Shown piece after piece: positions 1 to 13,700 of a DNA stretch of 64,000 bases (the stretch's first letter is position 1; each line of letters opens with the position of its first letter). Under the pieces are notes generated by a model. It searched no databases. It was given only the letters and a program-made list of their open reading frames with translations, and was not told where the DNA came from. Location: contig JAQSEB010000022.1 in NCBI GenBank assembly GCA_030063045.1, positions 806,001-870,000 of the forward strand, given 5' to 3'. This DNA comes from Pratylenchus scribneri. Taxonomy: Eukaryota > Nematoda > Chromadorea > Rhabditida > Pratylenchidae. Both the position numbers and the translations under genes were made by a program.

Positions 1-183
1 GACAATTGGCGAATTTTTCACGGTTTTTGAACACAATTCCACCAAATCATTACCAAGCCAAATAAATCATATCTATCGATAGCCAGCAGTGAGCTCTTTG
101 ATTTGAGACCAAAATAATCAATATCGGTTTTGCCCTTAATTAGCTACAAATGACGACGTCCAGTTGAGACATCGACAGTTGAA
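1..183. repeat. Foldback family C, one arm
   Basis: Bases 60-180 match the right arm of the complete foldback at 61900-62290 (shared core AGCAGTGAGCTCTTTGATTT, then a match around AATCAATATCGG). The matching left arm would lie outside the window. No coding sequence is seen in 1-434 apart from the last exon of the neighbouring gene, which ends at 435. Confidence 0.6.
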
Positions 184-434
184 GTGTACCGAATTTATCC
201 AACCATTTTTTTTTTGAACATTTTCCGGTATCCAATTAAAAATACATTTCCCCGGATGATCGAAAAAACACATTTAATTGAAACAAATTTTTTATCATTT
301 GACCCGCTGGTGGCGGGCTATCTTCGGTTAAATATTGGAATAATAAACAATAAAAAAAGGTTGAGGGAAATTGGAAATAAAATAAATTCACAAGTCAGAA
401 AAAGGGAAGTTGGGTGGATATTCCGAAAAATTTG

Positions 435-3400
435 TCATTCTGATGCTTCATTATTCCGCTGCTGTTGTTCCTTCTCGTAAGCCACGTTTATCAATGCCAC
501 AAATTTTTCTGTCTCCTCTGCAAATCGCCTGTGTTGGGAAATTGGGGAGTGTTATTTAGAATAAAGTAAAATTAGATCTTTATTTAATTTTGATGGTTGG
601 AAATTGAAGGAAAGTTTTGAAAGACTATGCCTCAAATTTTAAAAAGAAAAACCCTTTATATTAAATATTATAAAAATTAAATAATTTCATTTTTATAATT
701 GACTTGTCTACCTGTCCTTGGATCGATGATTTTCGGCGACTTGTTTCAGAATCATTGCCAACGGACGATAGGAGCTAGGCCTTTTTGGAGGAAGCCAATT
801 TGACTATAAAATTTTTAAATTTAAAAAAATTTTGAAAAAATAACTCACGGGAATTTGCTCAATCAATGCTCGACATTTTTCTGGCATTGTTGTGCTGGTC
901 AATACTGAAAATTGAAGAGCCATAACAATGCATCGATTGACCAGCCCTTCGATCAACAATTCTTCCAGACATGCATCGGAGAGAATTCCACGGAAATATT
1001 GGATTGAACGCATCAACTGTATGAATGGAGGGGGATGGTGAAAGGATAAAATTAATTTTTAGATAATTTTATGAGATCCAAACAATCTCAAAATCTCTAC
1101 ATCTAAAAATCCTCTGAGAGAAAAAATAAATTTTTATAGAGTTAAAGCCAGTTTTGTACCGTAATATTAGAAAGGAATTTATCAGAATTTTGATATCCTG
1201 ATCAGAATTTTTGTTTGCCAGATTTTTCAAAATTCCATTCCCAATTTTTTTAAATTTTTACTTAAAAATTGATCAAATTTTCTCCCTGTGGGGCCAATAT
1301 CGCAAAAAAATTTTTCCTTAGGGATTATTTTTGGCTAATTTAATCCCCACTGACTGAGGCAATTTTTAATTGTACAAAGCTTATTAATGATATCTTTTTT
1401 TCATTAACCGAATTGCTCAACAAGTCAAAATAAAAATATGAATTTAAAACTTTTACATATCGAATTTTTATCAAAATTTTGAGTTTTGGTGATGACTTAC
1501 CTTACCTCAGAGGATAAATTATAGCTCTCCCGGTAGGTAGGGATTTTGGCCCCAAATTGGTAAAGGTCAATTCTTACAAATTCTCTGATTACCGATACTG
1601 ATTTTGACCCCAGTTTGGTAAAAGTGAATTCATTCAAATTCTGCTTACCTTAATTGCCCTCCAGAATTGACGGTCAAGGAATGCTCCGCAGCCAGTTTCC
1701 ACATTTTCAATGGACCTTTAACACAAAAATTTCAAATTTATTTGCTATTCATTTCCTAAATAAAACTCACTCTTTGCTGTACAATGGAATGAATGTTTCA
1801 TGCTCAAGTGAGTCGCGAATTTTTGCATGGATTTGTTCCAAAATCTGTGAAAAATTTTTGTGAGTTTTTCTTAAAAATTGAAACAAATTTTTACCTCTCG
1901 CATTTGTTTGGACCGAGCATTTGCGACCGAATATTCATGGATTAATGAATGCAGTAAGGAAGACAAATTTGTGGATTGGCTCAACGACATCGGGTCCCAT
2001 TGGTCGCGGACAATTCCTGAAAATAATTGGAATGAGAAGAGAATTAATATAAGTTGATTTGTTGCAGCCGATTTTTAGCATTTTATTATAATAACTTTTT
2101 AATCTATGACTGAATATTGAATAGGGTCTGTTTGATTTCAAGCTGCTCGTTTTGAACCTAAGCAATTGAAATTTTGGGCTTTCAAACCGGTTTAACATTT
2201 TTTTAAATTGTTCAGCTTTGGTCAGAATTAGCATTCCCTCAAATCGACTTTGCTGAATCGAATTAGAGCCTCATTTAATGCTTTCTAGGATGTTATGTAT
2301 GAGTAATTCATCATAGGATGATCCTATCCCCGGAGTCTTAAGAAAACCCCAAGGCAACAATTAGTCAACCCTAGTGACAAATTTTAAGGAAATCATTGGA
2401 GTTGCCATCAATTAATGCTCTAGGATATCTATGAGATGTATTTGTACGCAAAATTTGAATACTTCCTAGGAATGCCCTAGGCCCAATATCTATCAATTAA
2501 AGGGTGTATCTTATCCCCAGGGCCTTATAATGGGCAGGTGGAAATTGGAAACCTTATAGTCAATCGAAGTGAATAATTTTAGGTAATTGGTTGACTTTAG
2601 GGTAAAATCTGCTTAAGATTACGGAGAAGTGTAACTATTTTTGGTCAGTTGAAATCAAAAACAACGAAAATCGGCTGCAACAGATAAATTAATAAATTAT
2701 ACTAAATTTATTATTTTTTTAAATCTATAGAGAGAAATATGGCCATATAAATGAGTGAGATTTTCGCTAATTACGAAAAAGAGTGAAAATGAGATTTGAA
2801 AGCTTTTTTAAAAATTGCTTCTTTTCTCATTTTCCCTTCTCCTCCCATTTATTTATCCATCATTTAAGTCAATGGTAAAGCGTGTTATACTTGCAATTTT
2901 TGGAAAGACAATCTTTTCCACCATTGCCGGAATCAATTGAACCAGCATCGGATGCTCCTGTGTGTCCAGCCCGGAATTGTCCAAACCGGCCAGCAACAAT
3001 TGCCGATACCAGGGCATCGATTGGAGTGATGTAGAGGATGGTGACGGTAGATTCTATAAAGAATATTTTTTTTGATTAAAATGTGGCAATTTAAGAAGTT
3101 TTGTTGGTTTCATTTCAATAAAAATTAGGTTAAAACACTGTAATTCTTACTATTTTGGATACAAATTTTATTCGTCTTTGCCTAAAATTATATATTAGTG
3201 GATTTTTGAAGTGGGAGGATCCGGATAAATAAGTAAATTTTGGGATTTGAAAGCTTTTTTAAATAGCCTAAACCGATTTTGCGAGGAATGTTTTTTTTTT
3301 CAATTTTGACTCAAAAAATGTTAAATAAATATGGGTAAATCAATTGCACTGATTAAGAATATTGTTATTATAGTCCTAGAGTTGAGCGTGATATAGCTGA

Positions 3401-6400
3401 ATTGGATATGGGAGATTAAGAAGGATATAGGTTGTTCCATTTATTTTCAAAATTCTTCATTTTTTTTTAAATTTTTTGATGAATTTTTTAAACTATTTTT
3501 TGAACCATTTGGAGTAATCATAATCACTAATCAGTCAAAATTCAAAAATGTAATGTTCGAATTTTTCCACCTCGGAAGCCCTCTAAAGAACACAAAAAAG
3601 AGAAAAATTTTATTCAACAAAAAAGCTAGAGTATTACCGGAAAACGATTTATTACTATTTGTATTTTTCTAGTATTGCTGTTCTATGCCCAATAATTTTG
3701 TTAAAATTTAATTCCAATTTTATTATTAATTTCGCATCTTACCTGCAATGGACGCCATTCGAACATTTGGAGTCGTACAAAAGGACCCAACAATTTTGGC
3801 AAACACAATGGCACATAGGCCTGTTCAAAGGAATTCGAATCGATGGCCAACCATTTGAGTAGATGTCCAATGATTTGGTCAATATGGCAGAATTCATCCT
3901 CCACATCCAGGAACATATCCTGCGCAGAAATGTTCACTGAAGCTGAACAAAAAATGTAAGAATATTAATTGGGCGAAAAAAGTTCATAATGCCAAAAAAT
4001 AATTATATTGGTTTAAGGATTTGCCCTAAATTCACAAACCATATACCCAATTGGTTAGAGTGGACAATGGTCAAAATTAAAGGGTTTAAACCAATTTTGG
4101 TTTAGGTCAAAATTAAAGGGTATAAAACGGTTTAAACGAGGTTTATAATCAAAAAGGAAAGGGTATTAAACGGTTAGACCGATTTTGGTTTTGAGGTTCA
4201 AAACAAAGTTAGAATTGGTTAAGCCTACGCCAAAACATTATCAAATGATGCATCCTGACGAGATCTATCAATTGGCTATAAGTTTTATGATGTTCAGGGC
4301 AAATTTCTTAAAACCATTAACATTACAATATTTTCGTAAATTTTCTTATTTATTATTTTTTTTTTTCTTGAATAATTCTTTTTTTAATAGATTAACCGAC
4401 CAAGTGTGTCCCGATAATGAACTTCCCGACTCTGTGTCTCCTCATCATCGCTGCTGAGCCCCTCAAAATGTTGTTGTTGATTATTGCTGTTTGGGCTTGT
4501 CTGATGAATTCCCATCGCTTTTGTTGTTCGTTGGAGTCGCCGGCGATTTCTAAAATAAAAGATGGAATCAATAAAAAAATCAAAATAGATAAAAAATTAG
4601 AGGATTTTTATGTCGCAAAAATAACAAAAAAAAAAGAAAATTTTGACTTTTTATTGTATTTTTAGAATGAATTTTCCTATAAAAAAGTGCCAAAATTAGT
4701 AAAAAACTAAGTCGAAAAATTATATCAAAATGTGAAATAAATGCTCAAAAACATAAAAATATAGAAAAATTCCAAAATTTTCATTTATGAATTTTGGACA
4801 TAGAAGTTTTTGAACCCATAATTTAAATTTGATTGAATTATTTTTATCCACAATTTCAAAATTCAAAAGTGAATAACCTTCTTGCTTCCCTCTCCGTTTC
4901 CCGTTGTGCAAATTCTGGATTTGGTGCAATAAATGAGCGTCCACTGGCTGCTGCCGCGCATCGTTCATATTGATCCTGCGGGTGGGATTATTATTAAAAA
5001 TTTTTAATGAAATGAAATTTTAAAGTTTCTTTGTGAAAAAATAATCCTTTAGTAGAATTGTGGTCTCAAAAAATATTTTTTAATTGAAAATTATTTTCTA
5101 TAGACATTTTGATAGGAGGGGGGGTTGGGCTGTAAATCATCCAATTTGCCTTGGCCTAGGGTCTCCTCATTGGTATATTATTTCTAAATGTAAAATTTGG
5201 CAATAGAGAATTAAAAAATCCTTTTAGGCTTAACGATAAACCAATAGGTTCTGATTAATTAAGTGATAAGTAAGCATAAATGTTAGCAATTAGCATCATT
5301 TTTGTCCAATGCAATTTATGTCAATTTCTGTTAAGCCAAATGCCAACATTTACCATTGGGGGATAGCTCACACACTTGGCAAATGTTGGCATTGTATCTT
5401 ACCCAAAATGACCAAATAAATCACTGACAAAAAGGTCAAATTTTCGTGTTTTTCGTCCAGAAAACTTCCAAAAAAATTTTTGAAATTTTTAAAAATAATT
5501 TTTCCGGGATCACAATTAAGAATTCCCAAAAAATATTAGACATTTATACAAAACCTGAACATCCTGGCGTCGTCGTTTGACCAAAAATTCCGTTCGCTGT
5601 TTCCACATTTCCATCACCCGTTCATCCAACTCATTGATTTGCAAAATTTTCTCGTTCAAACAATCCAACAAATTCCAAATGTACAGACGAACATCTTGGA
5701 ACATTCGAAATCGGCGCTCTAATTCAGGCAAAGCAATTTCCAGCTGAAAAATTTAATACAAAAATAAAGAATTTTTAAATTGTTAAAATGAATATATTTA
5801 ATTTGGCTAAAAACATTACCGAAAAATTAAACCGGTTTAATGGTTTATCCTAGAACCTAGACCCAAAAACCATATACCCAAATTGATAGATCTCGTCAAG
5901 ATGCATCATTTGATAATTGATTTGGCATAGGTTTAACCAATTTAACTTTGTTTTTGAACCATTAAACCAAAATTGGTTTAAACCGTTTAATACACTTTAA
6001 TTTTGACCAAAATGACCAATTAATATCATTCAATGCCTCTTAACCAGCTCTATTGAATTTAGTATATGGTTGGTGAATGTAGGGCAAACCTTAAACCCTT
6101 CTTAAACCGTTATTTTGGTACTTTTTCGACAATTTCGATATTTTAGGCAAATTAAATATTATCCTTTTAAATTTATATATTGATTGGCAAACCTTGTGGA
6201 TCATTTCCGTATTTTCCTTGATCTGATCTTTGCTGCGAGTAAATTCCGCTTCACGGTTGGCACCAATTTCTCGTTTATCTGCTATTCTCTGCTCCAATCC
6301 TCCCAAAATGTCTTCCAATGAAATTTTTGGCGCTTTGAACAATGGAATTTCTGAAAAATAAAAATTAGAATTTAAAATTTCAAAATAATTTTGTCTTTCG

Positions 6401-9400
6401 AGACAATTCGCTATATACTAATTAGACAAAAATTTTTAAACCAAAACCGGTTAGGTTTAAATAACGGTTCAAATTTTTTAGTCATACACAAACCATTTTC
6501 GGTTTAAACAATGCTTCAACTTTTTTTAGTCATAGAAAAACCGGTTTAGGTTTAAATAGTGGTTCAAATTTTGTAGTCAAATACAAATTTGTTTAGGTAT
6601 AAATAACAATTCAACTTTTTTTAGTCAAACAGAAACCGGTTTTAAACGGCAAATTTTAAAATTTCAATAACTAAATCCAGATGGCCGAGTCGATTGAGCC
6701 TATACTCGAGTTTGCCTGTCTAAAAGCTGAGATCAAGTGGAGCTCCAGCAGTGGACAAGGAAAATAAGTGTATTGGGTATTGGCCTTGGCCTATTAAGAG
6801 AATTGTCATGTCCCCAAAATATCCATTAATTAAATTTTCAATAAAAAAACTTGCCCATTATCCTTTCAACTGGTTTTGGTTGTTGGTTTTTGTTGGCCAT
6901 TTTTATGTCATGCTGGTTCCCTTCCAACAATTCAATGTCCATGTCAATGTCCATTTCTGCTTCACCGACCATTCGTTCTTCATAATTTAGTTCACTCATA
7001 TATGGCTGGCCACGAAAATTCATGGATGTTGCATTCATTTCATCTTGCAATTGCATCACCTGCGAAAAAAATATGGTGGTAGTTCAATTTTTTTAATTTC
7101 AGTAAATTATTGATGGTATTATTTTGGCGAAAAAAGAATACATCAAAATAATTAAAATGGTTTAAGGTGGGTTTGTCCTATATTCATAGGTTTTAAAGGG
7201 ATTTAAAACGATTTTGGTTTTTGGTTCAAAACAAAATTAGAATTGATTAAACCCAAGTCAAAACATAATAAAATTATTCTCCTAATTAGATTTATTGATT
7301 TTGAGGTTCGCGGGTCTAAAAAAACTAAACAACTTTTTGGGATTTTCATTTAGTGGATTTTCATCAAATTGGGTAAATATTTTCCTGCATTTTTTTTGAT
7401 TTTTAAATTATTTTTATCTGTAAAAGATTTTGTATTTTAAAGAGGTCATCACAATCCGAATTCCGAACTCCTAACCCCGAAATAAATAAAGCCAAAATCT
7501 CTACAACAAAAATTCGTACAGAGTAAAATTTGGGATATTTAAGGCTTCTGTTTTTGTTCTAAACGGGAATTAGGATTGGTATTTAGTATTTACGTATTAT
7601 CTGGGAACAAATTTTTTACTTCCAAAATTACTCTAAGTTACACCCAAAATTGGTCAACCCTCACTAAAACATGTTTTTTCATTGTTTTAAAATCAAATAT
7701 GAGTATTAAAGAATCTCAATACCTTAGAAGAATTTTGATAGGTATTTTAAAATAAATCCTTTTTAAACAACTCACTTTATTAGAGTTGACCCCCTTCCGG
7801 ATTTGTTCTCGCTCCCAGCGTTGGAGTTCGTCCTCTTCCTCCTCCTCATCCGAATTCTTTTGATGCATTTTCTTCGTCTTCTCTTCTTGTTGCATTTCAT
7901 CGTCACTGTCGCCTTGTTCAATTTCCAAGAAATGGGCTTGTTCCTCACGCCGTCGATCCTCATCGCTTTGAAGCAATTTTTTAGCCGAATAAAAACTGCA
8001 AAAAAATTGATAATTTAAAGTAAATTTTTTTGGGAAATATTTAATTTGTTTAAAAAAAAAACATTGAAAATGCCGAAAAGTTATCCATAAATCTTATAAC
8101 CAATTGCCAACGGCGTTAGCCAAAAAAATTTTCTGTGGGCGAAATTTTCAAAAAAATTTTTGCTTTTTTTCAAAAATTCAAAATTTTTATTGCCCAAAAT
8201 GTATTAACGAAAAAATTTAAGTAAAATATAATATAGCGGGAATTTTTTTTAGTTTTTTTTTTGTTATTCGATAGGAAAAAAATGCTATTTTTCTTCTTCG
8301 ATTGCATTTCAGGGGGATGGGGAAGCTACCCCCCTAGCTACGCCCTTGCCAATTGATAGATTTCGTCAAGACATATAATTTGATAATGATTTTGCTTCGG
8401 TTTAACCAATTCTAACATAGTTATGAACCGGTAAACCAAAATTGGTTTAAACCGTTCCAAAACCTTTAATTTTGACCAATCCATGACCAAATTATATACC
8501 ATTCAATGCGTCTTGACCAGCTCTATCCAATTAGCAATTAGGTATATGGTTTGTGAATGTAAGGACAAACCCTACTCTTTAAACTAATTATAATTATTTT
8601 AGTATTTTTTTGGCTTTTTAGACATTTTTCGATGTCTTTTTGGCAAATTTAAATATAATCTTTATTTTTTTTTGGCAATTACCTTCCCGTCTCCCCATCT
8701 TCATCCGACAAGTCATTTTCATCTTCCCGAATGAGACGGGCCCTCTCCCCAGATTGACCGTTGCTTTTAAGTCGAATTGTGTCGTCCAATGGAATGTATT
8801 CACCACCACCGGCCGAAGCGCCCACCTTTAAATAAATCAAAGAATAATAGAATAAAGAATATGCATCAATTAGTGATAAAATGTTCTTCAAAGGCTTATT
8901 TACTGATCCCATTAAGAAGGCTTAGTAGTGGACGATTTGGATGATGATAGCTTAATTGATAGAGCTTGACAAGATATAACGAGTCAAATAGGAGGTAAAG
9001 CCGGATTAATTAGAATTAGAATTTTGCGGAAACTTCCGATGTGGTAGCGCATTTCGAATCTTATTTTTTTGCACAAATTACAATCATGCGGTAACCGGTA
9101 AGTTTGGGTTCTATAGGATTCTTATCCAGCCACATTAAGCATTAAGCTTAGTTGGGATCTAGTTAGAGATGCCCAATATTATTGGTATTGGTCCAATACC
9201 AATAATGGGGAACATTTTAATATTGTTGAGCTCTTTCGTATAAGGTACAAGCTATCATTCAACTCTTTCGTCTCACTTTTCTTGGTCTTTTTTAACAGAG
9301 CTAGTAAGCACAATTTTATTTAAATTAAAAAACCTGTCGCATAATCTCGCGTTTTTTCCTCGCCTCATAGACTGCTTTTGCATCTGGAATGCCGGAAAAT

Positions 9401-10384
9401 GAGCTTGGAAATGCATTGCGGATTTCGGCTTCCATTTGATTTGCTACAATTTCATTCGCTCGATTTGCCTAAATATTTAATTTAATAAAGAAAAATCAAT
9501 AAAAACAAACATTTTCTCCGTCATCAAAAATGATATCATCATCAATTTCGTCCTTCATCACTTTTGTGGTTTTCTCGGTTTCTGCCAGTTTTTCACCAAA
9601 TGGTTTTTGCTGCTTTTTTCGTAGTGTCTTTTCTTCTTTAACTTTCAATGCCACCGATGAACGTTTATGATGGGAGGTGCCGCCTTTGTTCAATTTGAAA
9701 TTTACGACATCATCACCTTTAGAAATTTTATAAATTTAATAAGTTTACTATTTATATTTAATTTGCAAAAAAAACTGAAATTGTCGAAAAATAGTAACTA
9801 ATAGCTAATACCAAAATAATTATAATGGTCTAATAACACGAGCCAAAAAAAGGATGAAGAAGAAGAAGGTGATGGAAGATGCTGATGAGGATGATGAAGA
9901 AAATCATCCTCTCAGCTTCATCTTGATCATCCTTTTTCCCTTCCATCCCCCGTAAACTGCACTAGTACTATTATTAGTTAAATCTTTGCCAAATCATTAT
10001 CATTCTATGCGTCTTGGGTCTTGTTGAAACCTAGGTCTATGGTCTAGGATAAAAACTGAACCGTTTCTTTTTTTTGCATTTTCAATAGCCTTATCGGCAT
10101 TTTCAGCAATTTATTCAGCAAATCGAATATTTATTTTAATAAAAACCTTCTTCCTCGTTGAAACTCAGCCCAGCAGTTTTGCTTTTTGTCATTTGTTTCT
10201 GTTGTATTTGCTGATCAGTCGCCGGTTCATCTCTAATCGAGACATTTCCGCCGCTCTCCTTAATCACCGATCCATTATTATTGTTGCCGCTTTGTTGCTG
10301 CAATTCCTCCTCATCATTTCGTTTCCGAATATTGCGTGAACCGCCGCCGCTGTCAGAAGTTTTATTTTTTGGTTTTCGAAACAT
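435..10384 (-). CDS. PAXBP1: PAXBP1 / GCFC-family protein (GC-rich sequence DNA-binding factor homologue)
   Basis: Eighteen exons, high to low: 10384-10147, 9716-9511, 9468-9334, 8825-8683, 7995-7776, 7059-6851, 6350-6193, 5743-5555, 4975-4878, 4549-4401, 3942-3743, 3053-2891, 2016-1895, 1844-1771, 1715-1649, 1016-849, 803-712, 528-435, giving about 908 aa, close to the family's usual length. Seen: N-terminal MFRKPKNKT and RNIRKRNDEEE; an IPDA..VYEARKKRE motif; ARLIREDENDLSDED; WEREQIRKGVN; a coiled middle ending VKRRRQDVQ; FEGLSSDDEE; the GCFC core (CLPKLLGPFVRLQMFEW); DRQFWRAIK; and LIEGLVNRCIVMA. These follow the family order. Known for the family: nuclear, linked to splicing (Ntr2-like) and PAX3/7-dependent transcription. 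The exon 6/7 phase does not fit with the donor at 6850; an alternative donor just after 6966 restores frame, so that 3' end is unsure. Introns carry many foldback repeats. Confidence 0.93.
2050..2690. repeat. Foldback element in PAXBP1 intron
   Basis: The ends are inverted copies of TTGTTGCAGCCGATTTT (left near 2060, right near 2668). The interior shows CCTAGG-like motifs repeated in both orientations. It fills most of the intron between 2017 and 2890. Confidence 0.6.
4000..4320. repeat. Foldback family A copy
   Basis: Family A is defined here. The left end reads GGTTTAAGG..TTGCCCTA then ACAAACCATATACCCAATTG. The right end repeats these inverted (CAATTGG.TATAAG.TTT..GGGCAAA). Inside lie GTCAAAATTAAAGGG and AAACGGTTTAAACC blocks. 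About 260-320 bp; no coding capacity. At least 14 copies occur in this window. Confidence 0.75.
5270..5460. repeat. Foldback family J copy
   Basis: Short hairpin centred on CCAACATTTACCATT and its inverse AAATGTTGG, followed by TTACCCAAAATG. The same unit recurs at 62910-63070. Confidence 0.6.
5820..6115. repeat. Foldback family A copy
   Basis: Shows the family A order: AAACCATATACCCAA, TAGATCTCGTCAAGATGCAT, AACCAAAATTGGTTTAAACC, then the inverted end GTATATGG..GTAGGGCAAACC. It lies in a PAXBP1 intron. Confidence 0.75.
6430..6735. repeat. Tandem repeat of about 65 bp plus a family B end
   Basis: About four degenerate copies of a unit containing AAACCGGTTTAGGTTTAAAT and TTCAAATTTTTTAGTCA (6430-6660). 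It ends in the family B terminus (GATTGAGCCTATACTCGAG, 6690-6715). Probably a decayed foldback whose loop expanded. Confidence 0.6.
7140..7315. repeat. Foldback family A, partial copy
   Basis: Carries TTAAGG..GGGTTTGTCCTA, AAACGATTTTGGTTTTTGG and TTAGATTTATTGATT in family A order. The central part is shortened. Confidence 0.55.
8335..8600. repeat. Foldback family A copy
   Basis: Family A blocks in order: CAATTGATAGATTTCGTCAAG, AACCAAAATTGGTTTAAACC, ATTCAATGCGTCTTGACCAG, TATATGGTTTGTGAATGTAAGG. Confidence 0.7.
9835..9965. repeat. Foldback family H (GAT/GAA-rich)
   Basis: Arms GGATGAAGAAGAAG and CTTCATC..CATCCTTTTTCCC are inverted, and the unit ends CCCGTAAACTGCA. A second copy lies at 44555-44750. 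The acidic-looking reading frames here come from the repeat and not from a gene. Confidence 0.55.
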
Positions 10385-10795
10385 GTTTCTCTTAAAAGAA
10401 TTCGATTATTATTGAATGAAAATAAGTAAACATATGTTTTTCTCTTTAAAAAAATAATAGGTAGTAATTAAAATACACCAAATCTATCAATAAATAATGT
10501 GGGTGTGCGGAGTGGGCTGTGGGTGTTCATTCTTCATTTATTACAAATTGATGAGTGAATAATAAAATTATTCATTGTTTTGTTTTATTTTTTTCTGTTT
10601 TTTGTTTCATTTTTGATAAATTTTTACATTTTATCTAGTTTTTTGTATAATTTAATTAATAAGCTTGATTTCCTTTTAAATTTATTTAATTTTATTCTTC
10701 TCATTTTTTTCACATAATTAAATGACAATTCAGCATGTTTTGAGATGATCTCAATAATAAGGAAGAGAATATTTTTCAAAAAAGCATTTTCAACA
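10385..10795. promoter_or_regulatory. Divergent intergenic region between PAXBP1 and RTEL1
   Basis: About 400 bases separate the two start codons, which point away from each other, so a shared bidirectional promoter is likely by position. The stretch is AT-rich with runs of T. I see no clear TATA box or other recognisable site. Confidence 0.4.
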
Positions 10796-13700
10796 ATGCC
10801 AGTGATTAAATATAGGGCAGGGCCCAGCGATGAATTTCGTTTAAAAATTGGAAATTATCAAATCCATTTCCCGTTTAAACCGTATGAATGCCAACGAGAA
10901 TATATGGAGAAAGTTATCAATTCATTAGAATCAGTGAGTTTTTAATAAATTAATAAATAATAATAAAATTTAATTTTTATGGCACAAATGCAGCATTGGA
11001 ATCGCCAACTGGCACTGGAAAGACCCTTTCATTACTTTGCTCAACAATTGAATGGGTTTTAAGGCAAAAGGAAATGCCAAAAATATATTATGCCTCTCGA
11101 ACGCATCATCAATTAAAACAAGTCATCAAAGAGTTGAACAAAACCGAATATAAAAAGTAAATGAAAAATTGTTCAAAAATTAATTATTATTTATTTAGTA
11201 TGATCAAAGTGGCCACACTGGCCAGCCGAGATCATCTTTGTTTACTTCAAAGTGTACTCGAGTCTTCACATAAAACAGAAATGTGCCAAGCAAAAATATT
11301 ACAAAAAAGTTGCACTTATTTTAAGCATTTATTACGAACTAATACTCCAAGTAATTTATTAAATAAAATTATTCAATTCAATTTTCAATTAGATGTATTC
11401 TATTTCAAATATTTGATGACGAATAAAGCATTGGATCTCAATGATGTGAAGGAATTGGCCCAACAAAATCAGTAAATATCAAAAACTTTATTAAAAAATA
11501 AATACGAATTATTTTAGTCATTGTCCTTTTTATGTGGCCAGAGGAATGGGAAAATTGGCCAAACTCATTTTTTTGCCATACAATTATTTGATTGATCCCG
11601 AAATTTTATTAGAACTTTCCATTGAAGTTCGTTTTTATTTATTGTTTTAAGGGTATTTGGGTATTATTTAATTTGCAGAAAAAAAGTATTGAAAATACAA
11701 AAATGATTAAAGGGTTTAGTGATTTGCCTAGTCCATCCAAATCCAATCAATAGATCTTGTCCAAGACATTGAATGTTATATATGTTACCGGATACCGGCA
11801 AAAGTGGAAATCATATACTATCTCGCTGTACGAAGCAGAGCATAAACCTAACCCTAGCCCCTACCCCCAATCCCATGCTCCGAACCCCTAGACCCTAGCT
11901 TTTTATTTCTCTGCTTCTTTTGGCGAGATAATGGTGTGTGATTTCCAAATTTTGCCTAGGCAAAACCAGTTTTGCCTGAATTTCCACTTTTGCCTGTGAC
12001 ATATAATAGTTATGTTGTTATAGTTTTGTCAAAATTAAGGGGTATTAAAGTTTAAACCTTCTTTAGGTTATTGGTTAAAACTAGGTTAAAATTGTTAAAC
12101 CTATGTGAATATCATTATCAAACGATGCCTCTCATCGATATCAATCGACTGGGTAAAAAGTTTGGTGGTCTAGGATAAATTTCTAAACATTTATAAACCT
12201 GTTAATCGAATTTTCCAAATTTTCTGCAAATTAAATATATTTCATATTTAATATTCATTCATTCAAATTTTTAAAGCTCGAAGGGAATATTTTAATATTC
12301 GATGAGGCTCACAATATGGAGTCAACAGCGGAAAATTCAATGTCAACGACATTTTCAACGAAAACATTGCAAAAAACAATCAATGAATTGTGGGAGGCAA
12401 TCAAATTGATGGAAAAATATAACAAAAATCGAAATGATAATAATGAAATGGATACGGATGAACAAAATTTATATGAACAATTATATGAACTATTGGAGGA
12501 AAAATCCAAAATGAATTGGGAGGAAGAACGAAAATTGTATGGGAAAATGATGGCATTGAATGGGCAAATAAATGCGATGGATTTGAAGAAGGAAGGAATT
12601 AGAATATCCACAAAAGTGGAAGGACGTGCTTTTCTAGCCAACAAATTAATTGAATTATTGAAGACATCCGGAATTGACGATTCGAATTGGCAACAAATTT
12701 GCGGTTTAATCAATTCAATTTGTTCTATATTTCATTTGATTCTTCAAAGTAAGATTGTTTTCATTAAATTAATTAAAATATTTATCTCTACTCTAAAGTT
12801 GATAAGAACAACTCTAAAATTGATAAGAACAACTCTAAAGTTGATAGGAACAAATTTGCGCAATTCAATCCGATTCTCAGAGGCATTTATTTAACCCGTT
12901 TCAAATTATTCCTCTCCAAAATATTCATCAGTATAAAAGACCAGGTTTTCAATTCACAACAACATTTTCACTTATTTTTATTATTTTAGGATGCTTCCTC
13001 TCTGAACAATAATTTCAAATTATTTGTGGAAGAAAAAGAAAATTTGACCGGTGGAGGCAATCGAGAGATTTTGCTGAATTATTGGTTAGTAAATATTATA
13101 ATAAATTAATAATATTCTTTTTTAGGTGTTTTAATGCGTCAATTGCAATGCATTTTTTGGAATCATTCGGCACCCATTCAATTTTGTTCACTTCCGGCAC
13201 TTTGGCCCCATTGGACACATTTATGGCCACAATGGGCATCAAATTTGGCCAAAAAATGGAATCGATTCATTGTGCCCACCAAAATAATTTGATGTTTAAA
13301 ATTGTGCAAAATGGGCCAAATAATATTCCTCTGTTGGGAACATTTAAAAACAGGTTTAAAAAACATTAAATGAACTTCTAAATATATTAATTTTATTTAC
13401 AGAAATTCCTTCAATTATAAACAATCGATTAGTGAATTATTATTCAAATTGGCCCGAATAACCCCTCAGGGCATGTTAGTGTTCTTCCCTTCATATCGGC
13501 AAATGAACAATTTTATTGAACATTTGAAGGACACAAAAATGTGCAATGGTCGACAAATTTGGGCCGAATTAAACCAACAAAAGCGAATATTTGTTGAGCC
13601 AAAAGAAAAAGCCGATATTCTCCAATTATTCAATGATTTTGATGCCACTGTTCGAACAAATCCAAATGGTGCAATTCTATTTTCGGTCTGCAGAGGAAAG

